Under the pieces are notes generated by a model, which worked only from the letters and a program-made list of their open reading frames with translations, was not told the DNA's origin and made no database searches. Below are positions 46,508 through 55,375 of a stretch of 64,000 bases of DNA, piece by piece (within the stretch, counting starts at the first letter, position 1; the number at the start of each line of letters is the position of its first letter). Origin of the DNA: Curtobacterium sp. VKM Ac-2865 (GTDB lineage: Bacteria > Actinomycetota > Actinomycetes > Actinomycetales > Microbacteriaceae); NCBI RefSeq assembly GCF_015350905.1, contig NZ_JADKRZ010000006.1, positions 62,001-126,000 of the forward strand, in the 5' to 3' direction. The translations under genes were made by a program, and so were the position numbers.

Positions 46508-47761
46508 ATGGCGACGACCGTGACGGCACCCCGTGGCATGCGTGACTTCCTCCCCGCGGACAAGGCGCGTCGGGAGCACGTCCTCGGCGTGATCCGCGGC
46601 GTGTACGCGCGCCACGGCTTCGACGAGATCGAGACCCCCGTGGTCGAGGACTCTGCCCGCCTGCACTCGGGACTCGGCGGCGACAACGAGAAGCTCGCGT
46701 TCGGGGTCCTCCGCCGTGGGCTCACCGCCGAGGACCTGCACGCTGCCGAGGGCCCGCTCGACCTCGTCGACCTGGGACTGCGCTTCGACCTGACGGTGCC
46801 GCTCGCGCGCTTCTACGCCTCGCACCGGGCCGAGCTGCCGACGGTGTTCCGCGCGGTGCAGATCGCGCCGGTCTGGCGTGCGGAGCGTCCGCAGAAGGGG
46901 CGCTACCGGCAGTTCGTGCAGTGCGACATCGACGTCCTCGGTGAACCCGGCCAGCTCGCCGAGATCGAGCTGATCCGCGCGACGACGGCCGCGCTCGACG
47001 AACTCGGGGTCACCGGGACGTCCATCCGCATCAACGACCGCCGTGTGCTCACCGCGATGCTCGCCTCCTGGGGCGTGACCGAGCCCGCCGCGGCCGAGCG
47101 AGCGCTCATCACCATCGACAAGCTGGACAAGATCGGCCCGAACGGCGTCGCCGTGGAGCTCAGCGAGACGCTCGGGCAGGACCTCTTCGACACGGCCGAG
47201 CTCGCGCTGACGATCGAGGAACTCGGGCGCGCCGACTGGGACACCGCCGTCGGCGCGGACTGGCTCGACGCCGAGGCCTTCGACGACCTGCTCCGCCTCC
47301 GTGCGGCGCTCCCGGGAGTCGACCTGCGCTTCGACCCGACGCTCGTGCGCGGGATGGGGTACTACACCGGCACGATCTTCGAGGTCGCGCACCCCGACTT
47401 CGGCTACAGCCTCGGTGGTGGCGGTCGGTACGACGGCATGATCGGGCGCTTCCTCGGCCAGGACGTCCCCGCGGTCGGGTTCTCGCTCGGGTTCGAACGC
47501 CTCGTCGACCTGGTCGACCTGCCCGAGTCGGCGACGAGCGACGCCGTCGTGCTGCTGTACGACAAGGACACCGACCCCGTCCGTCTGGCTGCGCTCAAGG
47601 GCGAGGCGCTCGGGTCCCACCAGCGCGTCCGGCTCGAACGACGCACCAAGAACACGAAGAACCAGCTCGCCGGCCTGGCGGCCCAGGGCTTCGGCGCCTT
47701 CGCCACCGTGGGGGCGGAGACCACCACGCTGCAGGGTGTGGAGTTCCGTCCGCTCGCCTGA
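46508..47761 (+). CDS. hisS: Histidyl-tRNA synthetase
   Basis: A 417-residue class II aminoacyl-tRNA synthetase charging tRNA-His. Motif 1 and the N-terminal GMRDFLPADKARREHVL, the motif 2 region APVWRAERPQKGRYRQFVQCDIDVLGEP, the histidine-specific LVRGMGYYTGTIFEV and motif 3 (PAVGFSLGFERL) are present, with an anticodon-binding domain at about 330-417. Length is typical. AGGA precedes the ATG. It stands between the mazG terminator and eno. Confidence 0.96.
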   Translation: MATTVTAPRGMRDFLPADKARREHVLGVIRGVYARHGFDEIETPVVEDSARLHSGLGGDNEKLAFGVLRRGLTAEDLHAAEGPLDLVDLGLRFDLTVPLARFYASHRAELPTVFRAVQIAPVWRAERPQKGRYRQFVQCDIDVLGEPGQLAEIELIRATTAALDELGVTGTSIRINDRRVLTAMLASWGVTEPAAAERALITIDKLDKIGPNGVAVELSETLGQDLFDTAELALTIEELGRADWDTAVGADWLDAEAFDDLLRLRAALPGVDLRFDPTLVRGMGYYTGTIFEVAHPDFGYSLGGGGRYDGMIGRFLGQDVPAVGFSLGFERLVDLVDLPESATSDAVVLLYDKDTDPVRLAALKGEALGSHQRVRLERRTKNTKNQLAGLAAQGFGAFATVGAETTTLQGVEFRPLA

Positions 47762-47811
47762 CTTCTCCACAGTGGTCACCTGGAGCGGCGGAACCGTTCA
47801 CCGGTCGTCGC

Positions 47812-49149
<1,338 letters not shown>

Positions 49150-49158
49150 GACCCACCC

Positions 49159-49194
49159 GAGACGCCGTCCTCCCGACCGGGAGGGCGGCGTCTC
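49159..49194 (+). terminator. Terminator after eno
   Basis: GAGACGCCGTCCTCCC (49159-49174) pairs with GGGAGGGCGGCGTCTC (49179-49194), one G-T wobble, loop GACC. It starts 9 bp after the eno stop. Its outer bases GAGACGCC / GGCGTCTC match the units of the repeat array that follows. Confidence 0.8.
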
Positions 49195-49281
49195 GTCGTT
49201 GCGGGCGGACGACTGCTCGTGCCGGCGGTGGGGAGGGGTTGGCGCGGGGCAGGTCGGAGCTGGCACCGGGGCAGGGCGAGG

Positions 49282-49614
49282 CGAGACGCCGGTGTCTCGA
49301 TGAGACGCCCCGGGCATCCCGAGACGCCGCCGTTTCTGGCGGTGTTTCACTGACTCGAGGGCGTCTCGCACGAAACAGGGGTGTCTCGCGCATGACCACG
49401 CGCCCGCACCGCATCGAGACGGGGGCGTCTCGGCAGAACGGGGATGTCTCGTGTCCTGACGGCGGTGTCCGGCTAACAGTCGGGAGGACTGCGGCCGTGA
49501 CACGGGGGCGTCTCGCACGGACGGGGTGTGTGGAGGAGTGCGGGGAGGAGTGTTTCGGCGACACGGGCCCGTCTTGCACAGACAGGGGTGTCTCGCGCGG
49601 ACGGGGGTGTCTCG
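49282..49614. repeat. Degenerate array of 19-bp units ending in GTCTCG
   Basis: The eno-ftsB gap contains at least eight units close to CRCRGACRGGGGYGTCTCG. Their GTCTCG (or GTCTTG) ends fall at 49368, 49388, 49432, 49451, 49515, 49576, 49595 and 49614; several steps are exactly 19 bp, and one more decayed copy ends in GTTTCG at 49557, also on the 19-bp grid. Inverted copies (CGAGACGCC) stand at 49282, 49320 and 49415, and CGAGAC-N6-GTCTCG at 49282-49299 is a perfect dyad. The rest of 49195-49723 holds only a short GCGCAC-rich stretch (49632-49650) and the ftsB promoter; I find no gene. Confidence 0.85.
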
Positions 49615-49711
49615 ACGCAAAGGGGCCCGCCGCACGCGCACGCGCACGCGCCCGACGCTGAGAGGCTGCGGGACACGCGCGCGCCGATGTGCCGAGCCTC
49701 GGCCCCCGGGT

Positions 49712-49717
49712 TATCGT
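49712..49717 (+). promoter_or_regulatory. -10 box of ftsB (leaderless)
   Basis: TATCGT ends 6 nt before GTG 49724; no Shine-Dalgarno sequence is present. Confidence 0.4.
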
Positions 49718-49723
49718 CGGACC

Positions 49724-50269
49724 GTGTCCAGCCAGAAGCCCCGCGTCCGTCGCGTCCCCGTCGCGATGCCCGAGGGCTCAGCGGCCGAGCAGCCCTGGTA
49801 CCGCTCCATCCGGTTCTCCGGCTTCAGCCTGCTCATGCTCGCGATCATCGTGCTGTTCGTGGTCGTCCTCGCGCCGTCGCTCCGGACGCTCATCCAGCAG
49901 CAGGAGCAGATCGCGCAGCAGCAGCACGAGGTCGCGGCGCAGAAGTCCGACGTCGCGCAGAAGAAGAAGGACGTCGCACGTTGGGACGACCCCGCCTACA
50001 TCGAGGCCCAGGCCCGTGACCGTCTGCTCTACGTGTACCCGGGGGAGCAGAGCTTCCTCGTGATGGGTGAGGGCTCGGGCACCCGCAGTGACGCTGCCCC
50101 CACGACGGACTCCGGCACCCCGGTGAGCTCCACCGTGCAGACGCCGAAGGTCGACTGGGTGCAGGCCATGCTGTCGTCCGTGCTCGAGTCGGGCCTGACG
50201 ACGGACACGAAGCAGGACCTCGTCGCCCCGGACGTCTCCGGCACGGGCGACCCCGCGACCAAGGGCTGA
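49724..50269 (+). CDS. Septum formation initiator family protein (FtsB/DivIC)
   Basis: A 181-residue bitopic membrane protein of the FtsB/DivIC family, part of the FtsQLB-type divisome complex. A cytoplasmic N-terminus of about 30 residues precedes one membrane segment (about 32-52) and a coiled coil (QQQEQIAQQQHEVAAQKSDVAQKKKDVARWDDP), then the conserved YIEAQARDRLLYVYPGEQSF. The C-terminal 70 residues are Ser/Thr/Pro-rich and extracytoplasmic. Position after eno and before DUF501 is the standard actinobacterial order, which supports the assignment. Confidence 0.9.
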   Translation: MSSQKPRVRRVPVAMPEGSAAEQPWYRSIRFSGFSLLMLAIIVLFVVVLAPSLRTLIQQQEQIAQQQHEVAAQKSDVAQKKKDVARWDDPAYIEAQARDRLLYVYPGEQSFLVMGEGSGTRSDAAPTTDSGTPVSSTVQTPKVDWVQAMLSSVLESGLTTDTKQDLVAPDVSGTGDPATKG

Positions 50270-50306
50270 GCGCGTCACACCGGTGCGCGGCACCCCGGAA
50301 CTCCGG

Positions 50307-50312
50307 TAGCCT
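50307..50312 (+). promoter_or_regulatory. -10 box of the DUF501 gene
   Basis: TAGCCT ends 9 nt before GTG 50322, with no Shine-Dalgarno sequence, suggesting a leaderless or near-leaderless transcript. Confidence 0.35.
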
Positions 50313-50321
50313 CTTGTCCCC

Positions 50322-50870
50322 GTGACGACCCCTCCCTTCGACCCGCCGACCGAGCACGACGTGCAGGTGGTCTCGGCGCAGCTCGGCCGCCCCGCGCGGG
50401 ACGTCGTCGGCATCGCCGCTCGGTGCGTCTGCGGCAACCCGACGGTCGTCGCCACGAAGCCCCGGCTGTCGAACGGCACCCCGTTCCCGACGCTGTACTA
50501 CCTGTGCCACCCGGCTGCCGCCGCCGCCGTCAGCACACTCGAGGCGACCGGCGTCATGCCCGAACTCGCCTCGCTGCTCGACGACCCCGAGACGGCAGGT
50601 CAGTACCGCGCCGCCCACGAGGCCTACCTCGCCGACCGCGAGTCCATCGAGCACGTCGACGAGATCGACGGCATCAGCGCGGGCGGCATGCCCGTCCGCG
50701 TGAAGTGCCTGCACGCCCTCGTCGGCCACACACTCGCAGCCGGACCCGGCGTGAACCCCATCGGTGACCTGGCGCTCGAGCGCGCGTCGTGGTCACCCGA
50801 CCGGTGCGAATGCCGGGCGTATGATGAGGGTGCAGACGCCGGAGTCGGGGCGGGTGGCGGCGAAGTCTGA
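50322..50870 (+). CDS. DUF501 domain-containing protein
   Basis: A 182-residue member of DUF501, a family nearly restricted to actinobacteria and found next to eno and ftsB. Conserved pieces are VVSAQLGRPARDVVGIAARCVCGNP, PFPTLYYLCHP, GISAGGMPVRVKCLHALVGHTLAAGPGVNPIGD and the Cys pair in DRCECRAY. Several conserved Cys/His residues suggest a metal site, but no function is established. It starts 52 bp after ftsB. In many actinobacteria an exopolyphosphatase gene follows; here an NADH dehydrogenase does. Confidence 0.9.
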   Translation: MTTPPFDPPTEHDVQVVSAQLGRPARDVVGIAARCVCGNPTVVATKPRLSNGTPFPTLYYLCHPAAAAAVSTLEATGVMPELASLLDDPETAGQYRAAHEAYLADRESIEHVDEIDGISAGGMPVRVKCLHALVGHTLAAGPGVNPIGDLALERASWSPDRCECRAYDEGADAGVGAGGGEV

Positions 50871-50912
50871 CCAGACTCCCGGCCAACCCTCATCACTAGG
50901 AGATCATCCCCC

Positions 50913-52397
50913 GTGCCCAAGATCCTCGTCGTCGGCGGCGGTTACGCCGGTTTCTACACCGCCTGGAAGCTCGAGAAGCACCTTCGCCAGGGCGAAGCCG
51001 AAGTCGTCATGGTGGACCCGCTGCCGTACATGACGTACCAGCCGTTCCTGCCCGAGGTCGCCGCCGGTTCCATCGAGCCGCGCCACGCGATCGTCTCGCA
51101 CCGTCGTCACCTCAAGAAGACCCGGGTCGTCACGGCGAAGGTCACGAAGGTCGACCACGCGACCCGCACCGCCACGATCACGCCGGAGCTCGGCGAGCCG
51201 TGGGAAGAGACCTACGACCAGGTCGTCATGACCGCCGGCGCCGTCTCGCGCACGTTCCCGATCGCGGGCGTCGCGGACGAGGCGATCGGTCTCAAGACCA
51301 TCGAAGAGGCCGCCGCGATCCGCGACAAGGTCCTCACCAACTTCGCCAAGGCCGCGAACCTGCCGGCCGGTCCTGAGCGTCAGCGCCTGCTGACGGTCGT
51401 CGTCGTCGGCGGCGGGTTCGCGGGCATCGAGGTCTTCGCCGAGCTGCGGTCGTTCGTCACCGACCTGCTGAAGAGCTACCCGCAGATCGCCTTCGAGGAC
51501 ACGCACTTCCACCTGGTGGAGGCCATGGGGCGCATCATGCCCGAGGTGTCCCTCGAGACCTCGCACTGGGTGCTCGAGAACCTCGCCCAGCGCGGCGCGA
51601 CCGTGCACCTCGAGACCCAGCTCGCGTCGGCCGTCGGTGGCGTCTGCCAGCTCAAGGCCAAGGACGAGTCGATCGAGACCATCGAGTCCGACCTGATCAT
51701 CTGGACTGCCGGCGTCATGGCGAACCCGATGGTGAAGGGCACCGACTTCCCGCTCGAGCCCCGCGGCCGCATCACCGTGCAGCCCGACCTCCGCATCGTC
51801 GACGACGGCACCGTCATCCCCGACGCGTGGGCTTGTGGCGACGTCGCAGCGGTCCCCGACCTCACGGGTGGTGGCGTCGGCGGCATGTGCGTCCCGAACG
51901 CCCAGCACGCGGTCCGTCAGGCCAAGCAGCTCGCCAAGAACCTCGTCGCGGTGCTCCGCAACGAGGCCACGGTCGAGTACAAGCACGAGAACCTCGGCGC
52001 GGTCGCCGGCCTCGGCGTCGGCATCGGCGTGTTCCAGTCCGGCAAGTTCGCGATGAAGGGCTTCCTCGCGTGGGGCGCGCACCGCGGCTACCACGGTCTG
52101 GCCATGCCGTCGTGGGAGCGCAAGATCCGCGTCGTGAGCGACTGGGTCGGCGGCTTCTTCCTCGGCCGCGACATCGCGTCGCTCGACGACCGCGAGACCC
52201 CGCGTGCCGCGTTCGAGGCCTGGGCGTCCCGCCCGAAGCCCGCGAACGCCGACGAGCCTGCCGCCGTCGCCGCGTCTGCTCCGGCCGAGGGCACCCCTGC
52301 CGGTGCCGCCGGCCCGGCGTACGCCACCCCGGCCGAGGACGTCTCGAAAGAGGCAGCCCCGGTCGACGGCGAGAAGGTCGCCGCCAAGAGCGAGTAG
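50913..52397 (+). CDS. ndh: Type II NADH dehydrogenase (NDH-2)
   Basis: A 494-residue single-subunit flavoprotein that passes electrons from NADH to the quinone pool without pumping protons. The FAD motif ILVVGGGYAGFYTAWKLE is at residues 4-21 and the NADH motif VVVVGGGFAGIEVFAEL near 165-181; DAWACGDVAAVPD is the second FAD segment, and VGGMCVPNAQHAVRQAKQLAKN follows. The C-terminal amphipathic region ends in an Ala/Pro-rich tail. GTG start; TATGAT around 50820 inside the DUF501 gene is a possible -10 for it. Confidence 0.9.
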   Translation: MPKILVVGGGYAGFYTAWKLEKHLRQGEAEVVMVDPLPYMTYQPFLPEVAAGSIEPRHAIVSHRRHLKKTRVVTAKVTKVDHATRTATITPELGEPWEETYDQVVMTAGAVSRTFPIAGVADEAIGLKTIEEAAAIRDKVLTNFAKAANLPAGPERQRLLTVVVVGGGFAGIEVFAELRSFVTDLLKSYPQIAFEDTHFHLVEAMGRIMPEVSLETSHWVLENLAQRGATVHLETQLASAVGGVCQLKAKDESIETIESDLIIWTAGVMANPMVKGTDFPLEPRGRITVQPDLRIVDDGTVIPDAWACGDVAAVPDLTGGGVGGMCVPNAQHAVRQAKQLAKNLVAVLRNEATVEYKHENLGAVAGLGVGIGVFQSGKFAMKGFLAWGAHRGYHGLAMPSWERKIRVVSDWVGGFFLGRDIASLDDRETPRAAFEAWASRPKPANADEPAAVAASAPAEGTPAGAAGPAYATPAEDVSKEAAPVDGEKVAAKSE

Positions 52398-52472
52398 TCC
52401 CAGCGTCACCGCCGAGGGCGGCCACCCGGTCCGGGTGGCCGCCCTCGGTGCGTCGGTAGGCTGGTCCGGCCC

Positions 52473-52549
52473 GCCCCCGTGGCCCAACTGGCAGAGGCAC
52501 GCGACTTAAAATCGCTGAGTTGAGGGTTCGAGTCCCTCCGGGGGTACCA
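52473..52549 (+). tRNA. tRNA-Leu (anticodon UAA)
   Basis: A 77-nt tRNA with CCA encoded. Acceptor GCCCCCG pairs with CGGGGGT (G-T at the first pair), D arm GCC...GGC, anticodon stem-loop with loop CTTAAAA and anticodon TAA at 52507-52509, T arm GAGGG-TTCGAGT-CCCTC. The variable region is only GAGTT, five bases, whereas classical bacterial leucine tRNAs have a long variable arm. The anticodon predicts leucine (UUA codons, very rare at this GC content). The gene is followed by a 24-bp terminator hairpin. Confidence 0.88.
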
Positions 52550-52569
52550 CGACCGTCGCGACGTGGGCC

Positions 52570-52622
52570 GAGACGGACTGGAGGCCCGGCGCAGTTCGTG
52601 CGCCGGGCCTCCAGTCCGTCTC
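52570..52622. terminator. 24-bp perfect hairpin after tRNA-Leu (repeat-family core)
   Basis: Arms 52570-52593 and 52599-52622 are perfectly complementary around GTTCG. It separates the tRNA from the convergent desaturase gene and contains the core GGAGGCCCGGCGC of the repeat family. Confidence 0.85.
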
Positions 52623-52650
52623 GTGGTCGAGCCGCATCGCGGCTCGTTGC

Positions 52651-53751
52651 TCAGTACAGGCGGTAGCCGGTCACCATGGGGCAGGTGAACGGATCGCGGG
52701 CCGCGAGGCCGACCCGGTTGAGGTAGGCGACGACGATCGCGTACGACTTGCCGAGGCTGGCCTCGGTGTACGGGATGTCGTGCTTGGCGCAGTGGGCCTT
52801 GACCATCGGCTTGGCCTTGCGCAGGTTCGGGCGCGCCATGTTCGGGAACAGGTGGTGCTCCGCCTGGTGGTTCAGGCCACCGAAGAGGTGGTCGGCCCAG
52901 ATGCCGCCGGTGATGTTGCGCGAGGTGCGCACCTGGCGGGACAGGAAGTCGATGCGGGCGCCCTCGGCGATGACGGGCATGCCCTTGTGGTTCGGCGCGA
53001 ACGAGCCGCCCATCATCACGCCGAACACGGCCAGCTGCACGCCGAGGAAGGCGGCGGCGACGGGGAACGGCATGAGGGTGAAGATCGCCCAGAAGTACAG
53101 GCCGAAGCGGGCGACGAGCAGGATGCCCTCGATGATGCGGTCACGGCCGGAGCCCTTGATGTGCTGACCGGTGACGAGTGCGCGGACGCCGAGGAAGTGC
53201 AGGTTCGCGCCCTCCATCGTGAGGAGCGGGAAGAACGCCCAGCCCTGCACGCGGGTGAGTGCGCGGAGCAGACCGCGACGCTGGGCGGCGTCCTCCTCGA
53301 TGAAGGAGACCGTGTCCTGCGCGATGTCCGGGTCCTTGCCGATGGTGTTCGGGTTGCCGTGGTGGCGGTTGTGCTTGTTCATCCACCACGTGTACGACAG
53401 GCCGACGATGAAGGTGCCGAGGATGCGGCCGGCATTGTCGTTCCACTTGCGCGAGGCGAAGACCTGGCGGTGGGCGGCTTCGTGCGAGAGGAACGCGAAC
53501 TGCGTGAAGAGCGCTCCGAGCACGGCGGCCGGGATGAGCTGGAACCACGAGCCACCGAGCATCGCGACGGCGACGAAGCACGCTGCGACGAGGGCGACCA
53601 GCACGGCGAAGACGGTCCAGTAGAAGCCGACACGGCGTTCCAGGAGCCCGGCGGCGCGGACCTCTTCGAGGAGGTCCTTGTACGTCGACGTGCCGGAGGC
53701 AGCGCCCGGCGTGCGGGGAGTGGTGGGTCGGTACAGGGTCGATGAAGACAT
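52651..53751 (-). CDS. Acyl-lipid/acyl-CoA fatty acid desaturase
   Basis: A 366-residue membrane desaturase of the DesA3/delta-9-like actinobacterial group, which introduces a double bond using O2 and an electron donor. The three histidine boxes are HEAAH (near residue 90), HNRHH (near 126) and HQAEHH (near 295); hydrophobic pairs lie at about 45-90 and 205-240. An electron-donating reductase/ferredoxin is not adjacent. The likely role is membrane-lipid unsaturation, for example in the cold. Confidence 0.92.
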   Translation of the reverse strand: MSSSTLYRPTTPRTPGAASGTSTYKDLLEEVRAAGLLERRVGFYWTVFAVLVALVAACFVAVAMLGGSWFQLIPAAVLGALFTQFAFLSHEAAHRQVFASRKWNDNAGRILGTFIVGLSYTWWMNKHNRHHGNPNTIGKDPDIAQDTVSFIEEDAAQRRGLLRALTRVQGWAFFPLLTMEGANLHFLGVRALVTGQHIKGSGRDRIIEGILLVARFGLYFWAIFTLMPFPVAAAFLGVQLAVFGVMMGGSFAPNHKGMPVIAEGARIDFLSRQVRTSRNITGGIWADHLFGGLNHQAEHHLFPNMARPNLRKAKPMVKAHCAKHDIPYTEASLGKSYAIVVAYLNRVGLAARDPFTCPMVTGYRLY

Positions 53752-53944
53752 GGGCTGCTTCCATCAGGAACAGCCCTTCGGCCGTACTCTCGAGTTCCCG
53801 CGTGTGCGGTTGCTAGAGAACCTAGGGGTCCAACCTGGGCGGTGACCGTCAAGTCCGCGTACCGTTCGCGTGATGTGGTCATCCGGGCTCGGACGACCCG
53901 CAGACACTGTCCGGACGACGGCGGGTCCGCCCCCTGGTCCTCGC

Positions 53945-53950
53945 TACCAT
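53945..53950 (+). promoter_or_regulatory. -10 box of the ThrE-type exporter gene (leaderless)
   Basis: TACCAT, the same hexamer as at mfd, ends 6 nt before GTG 53957. Confidence 0.4.
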
Positions 53951-53956
53951 GCAGGT

Positions 53957-55279
53957 GTGGTCGGACTGGGCAGCGCACTCGCGAACCTCCGTGGCGTCCT
54001 CCGGCAACCCGAGGCACACGTCGAGACCGTCGACGGCGAGTCCGTCCCGGTCGGCATGCTCCTCGGCACGCTCGGGGCCCTGCTGCTCGACGCCGGAAGC
54101 TCCGTCACCGACGTCCGATCGGCTCTCGAGAAGGCACGCCAGGCCGCGGGCATCGGCAGTGGGCTCGCCGTCGGGGTGCTGCCGGCACTCGTGATCGTCA
54201 GCGAGACCGCGACCGGCTCGGCGACGATCGTCAACGCCGAGGGCATCGAGCTCTCGTTCCGGCAGGCGGCCCGGGCGAACCGGCTGGTCCTCGGGCTCGA
54301 GAGCGGGTCGATCGCGCTCGCCGAGATCCCCGCGCGGGTCCGGGCCATCCGCGCGAACACCCGTCCGCCGGCCCCGCTGCCGTGGATCGCCGGGAACGCC
54401 CTGACCGCAGCCGGGCTCGCCGTCGTCTTCCGCTGCCCCTGGTGGGCCGTCCTGGTCGTGCTCGGGGTGGGCGCGGTCGTCGGGGTGATCGGGCTGCTGC
54501 TCCGCCGGTTCCGCGAAGCCGTCGCCGTCGTGCCGTTCCTCGCCGCGTTCGTGTCCACCGCGGTCGTCGGCCTCGTCGCTGCCGGCACCGGGTTCGACCA
54601 CGTGCCGCTCTTCGCCGTGTGTGCCCCCGTCGCCGTGTTCGTGCCGGGCGCGCTCATCACGAACGCGCTCCTCGAGCTCACCGCCGCCGACATCGTGACC
54701 GGGTCCGCACGGCTGATGCAGGGGCTCATCATGCTCGGCTTCATGGCCGCGGGGATCGCCGCGGGCAGCGCCGTCACCGGCCTGCGGGTCGACCCGCGGT
54801 CCGCTGCGCTCGTCGGGGAGGTCGCCGGCGTCGGGACCGACCGCGCGGGGTGGGAGTCGGTGCCCGCGTACTGGTTGTCGTGGGTGGCCGTCGCGGTGCT
54901 CGCGGTCGGCATCGGGCTGGTGTTCGGCGCCGGGTGGAAGCTCACGGCGGCGTCGATCGTGGTCATGATTGGGGCGTACGCGCTCGTGTCCGGACTCGCG
55001 CCGCTCGTGGGGAGTGTCGTCGCGACGGGGACCGCGGCGGCCGTGCTGTTCGTCGCCACCCGCGGGCTGGAGCGCCTGGTGCCGGTGATCCCGGCGACCG
55101 TGTCGTTCCTGCCGGCGTTCCTGCTGCTCGTGCCGGGCACCGTCGGATTGGTCGCCGTGGCCACCGCCGACCCGCAGTCCCTGGCGACGCCCCTGGCGAC
55201 GTTCGTCAGCCTGTGTGTCGGCACGAAGATCGGCGGGCTGCTGCCGGGCCTGTTCGCGCGGACGGCCCCGACGCACTGA
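53957..55279 (+). CDS. Threonine/serine exporter family protein (ThrE-like)
   Basis: A 440-residue protein fusing the two ThrE modules: a soluble N-terminal domain (about residues 15-125, VGMLLGTLGALLLDAGSSVTDVRSALEKARQAAG) with a hydrolase-like character, and about ten membrane segments (145-435). The Corynebacterium homologue exports threonine and serine. The start is taken as GTG 53957 because TACCAT ends 6 nt before it; an ATG at 53870 would add 29 Pro/Gly-rich residues. It is convergent with the acyl-CoA synthetase across a 96-bp alternating purine-pyrimidine tract. Confidence 0.85.
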   Translation: MVGLGSALANLRGVLRQPEAHVETVDGESVPVGMLLGTLGALLLDAGSSVTDVRSALEKARQAAGIGSGLAVGVLPALVIVSETATGSATIVNAEGIELSFRQAARANRLVLGLESGSIALAEIPARVRAIRANTRPPAPLPWIAGNALTAAGLAVVFRCPWWAVLVVLGVGAVVGVIGLLLRRFREAVAVVPFLAAFVSTAVVGLVAAGTGFDHVPLFAVCAPVAVFVPGALITNALLELTAADIVTGSARLMQGLIMLGFMAAGIAAGSAVTGLRVDPRSAALVGEVAGVGTDRAGWESVPAYWLSWVAVAVLAVGIGLVFGAGWKLTAASIVVMIGAYALVSGLAPLVGSVVATGTAAAVLFVATRGLERLVPVIPATVSFLPAFLLLVPGTVGLVAVATADPQSLATPLATFVSLCVGTKIGGLLPGLFARTAPTH

Positions 55280-55283
55280 CTGC

Positions 55284-55372
55284 GTGCGCACGGGCCCGCG
55301 CGCACGCGCACGCACGGGCCGGCGCGCACGGCCCGCACGCACGCACGCGCACGCACGCACCCGCGCGCGGGA
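55284..55372. repeat. Alternating GCAC/CGCG low-complexity tract
   Basis: The gap between two convergent genes is almost wholly made of GCAC, GCGC and CGGGC runs with alternating purine and pyrimidine, the kind of sequence that can form left-handed DNA and expand by slippage. No stem with a T-tract is visible. Confidence 0.6.
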
Positions 55373-55375
55373 CCC

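Noticed and set aside
49571..49614. Restriction-modification related meaning of the GTCTC core
   Set aside because: The core is a short palindrome-free pentamer and no methyltransferase or endonuclease gene lies nearby; any link would be guesswork.
49239..49661. Open reading frames on both strands across the eno-ftsB gap
   Set aside because: Their peptides are only translations of the GTCTCG repeat units, with no ribosome site and no conserved composition; high GC keeps many frames open.
52473..52549. tRNA-Leu as an integration site for a mobile element
   Set aside because: No integrase, no repeated tRNA 3' end and no change in gene style on either side.
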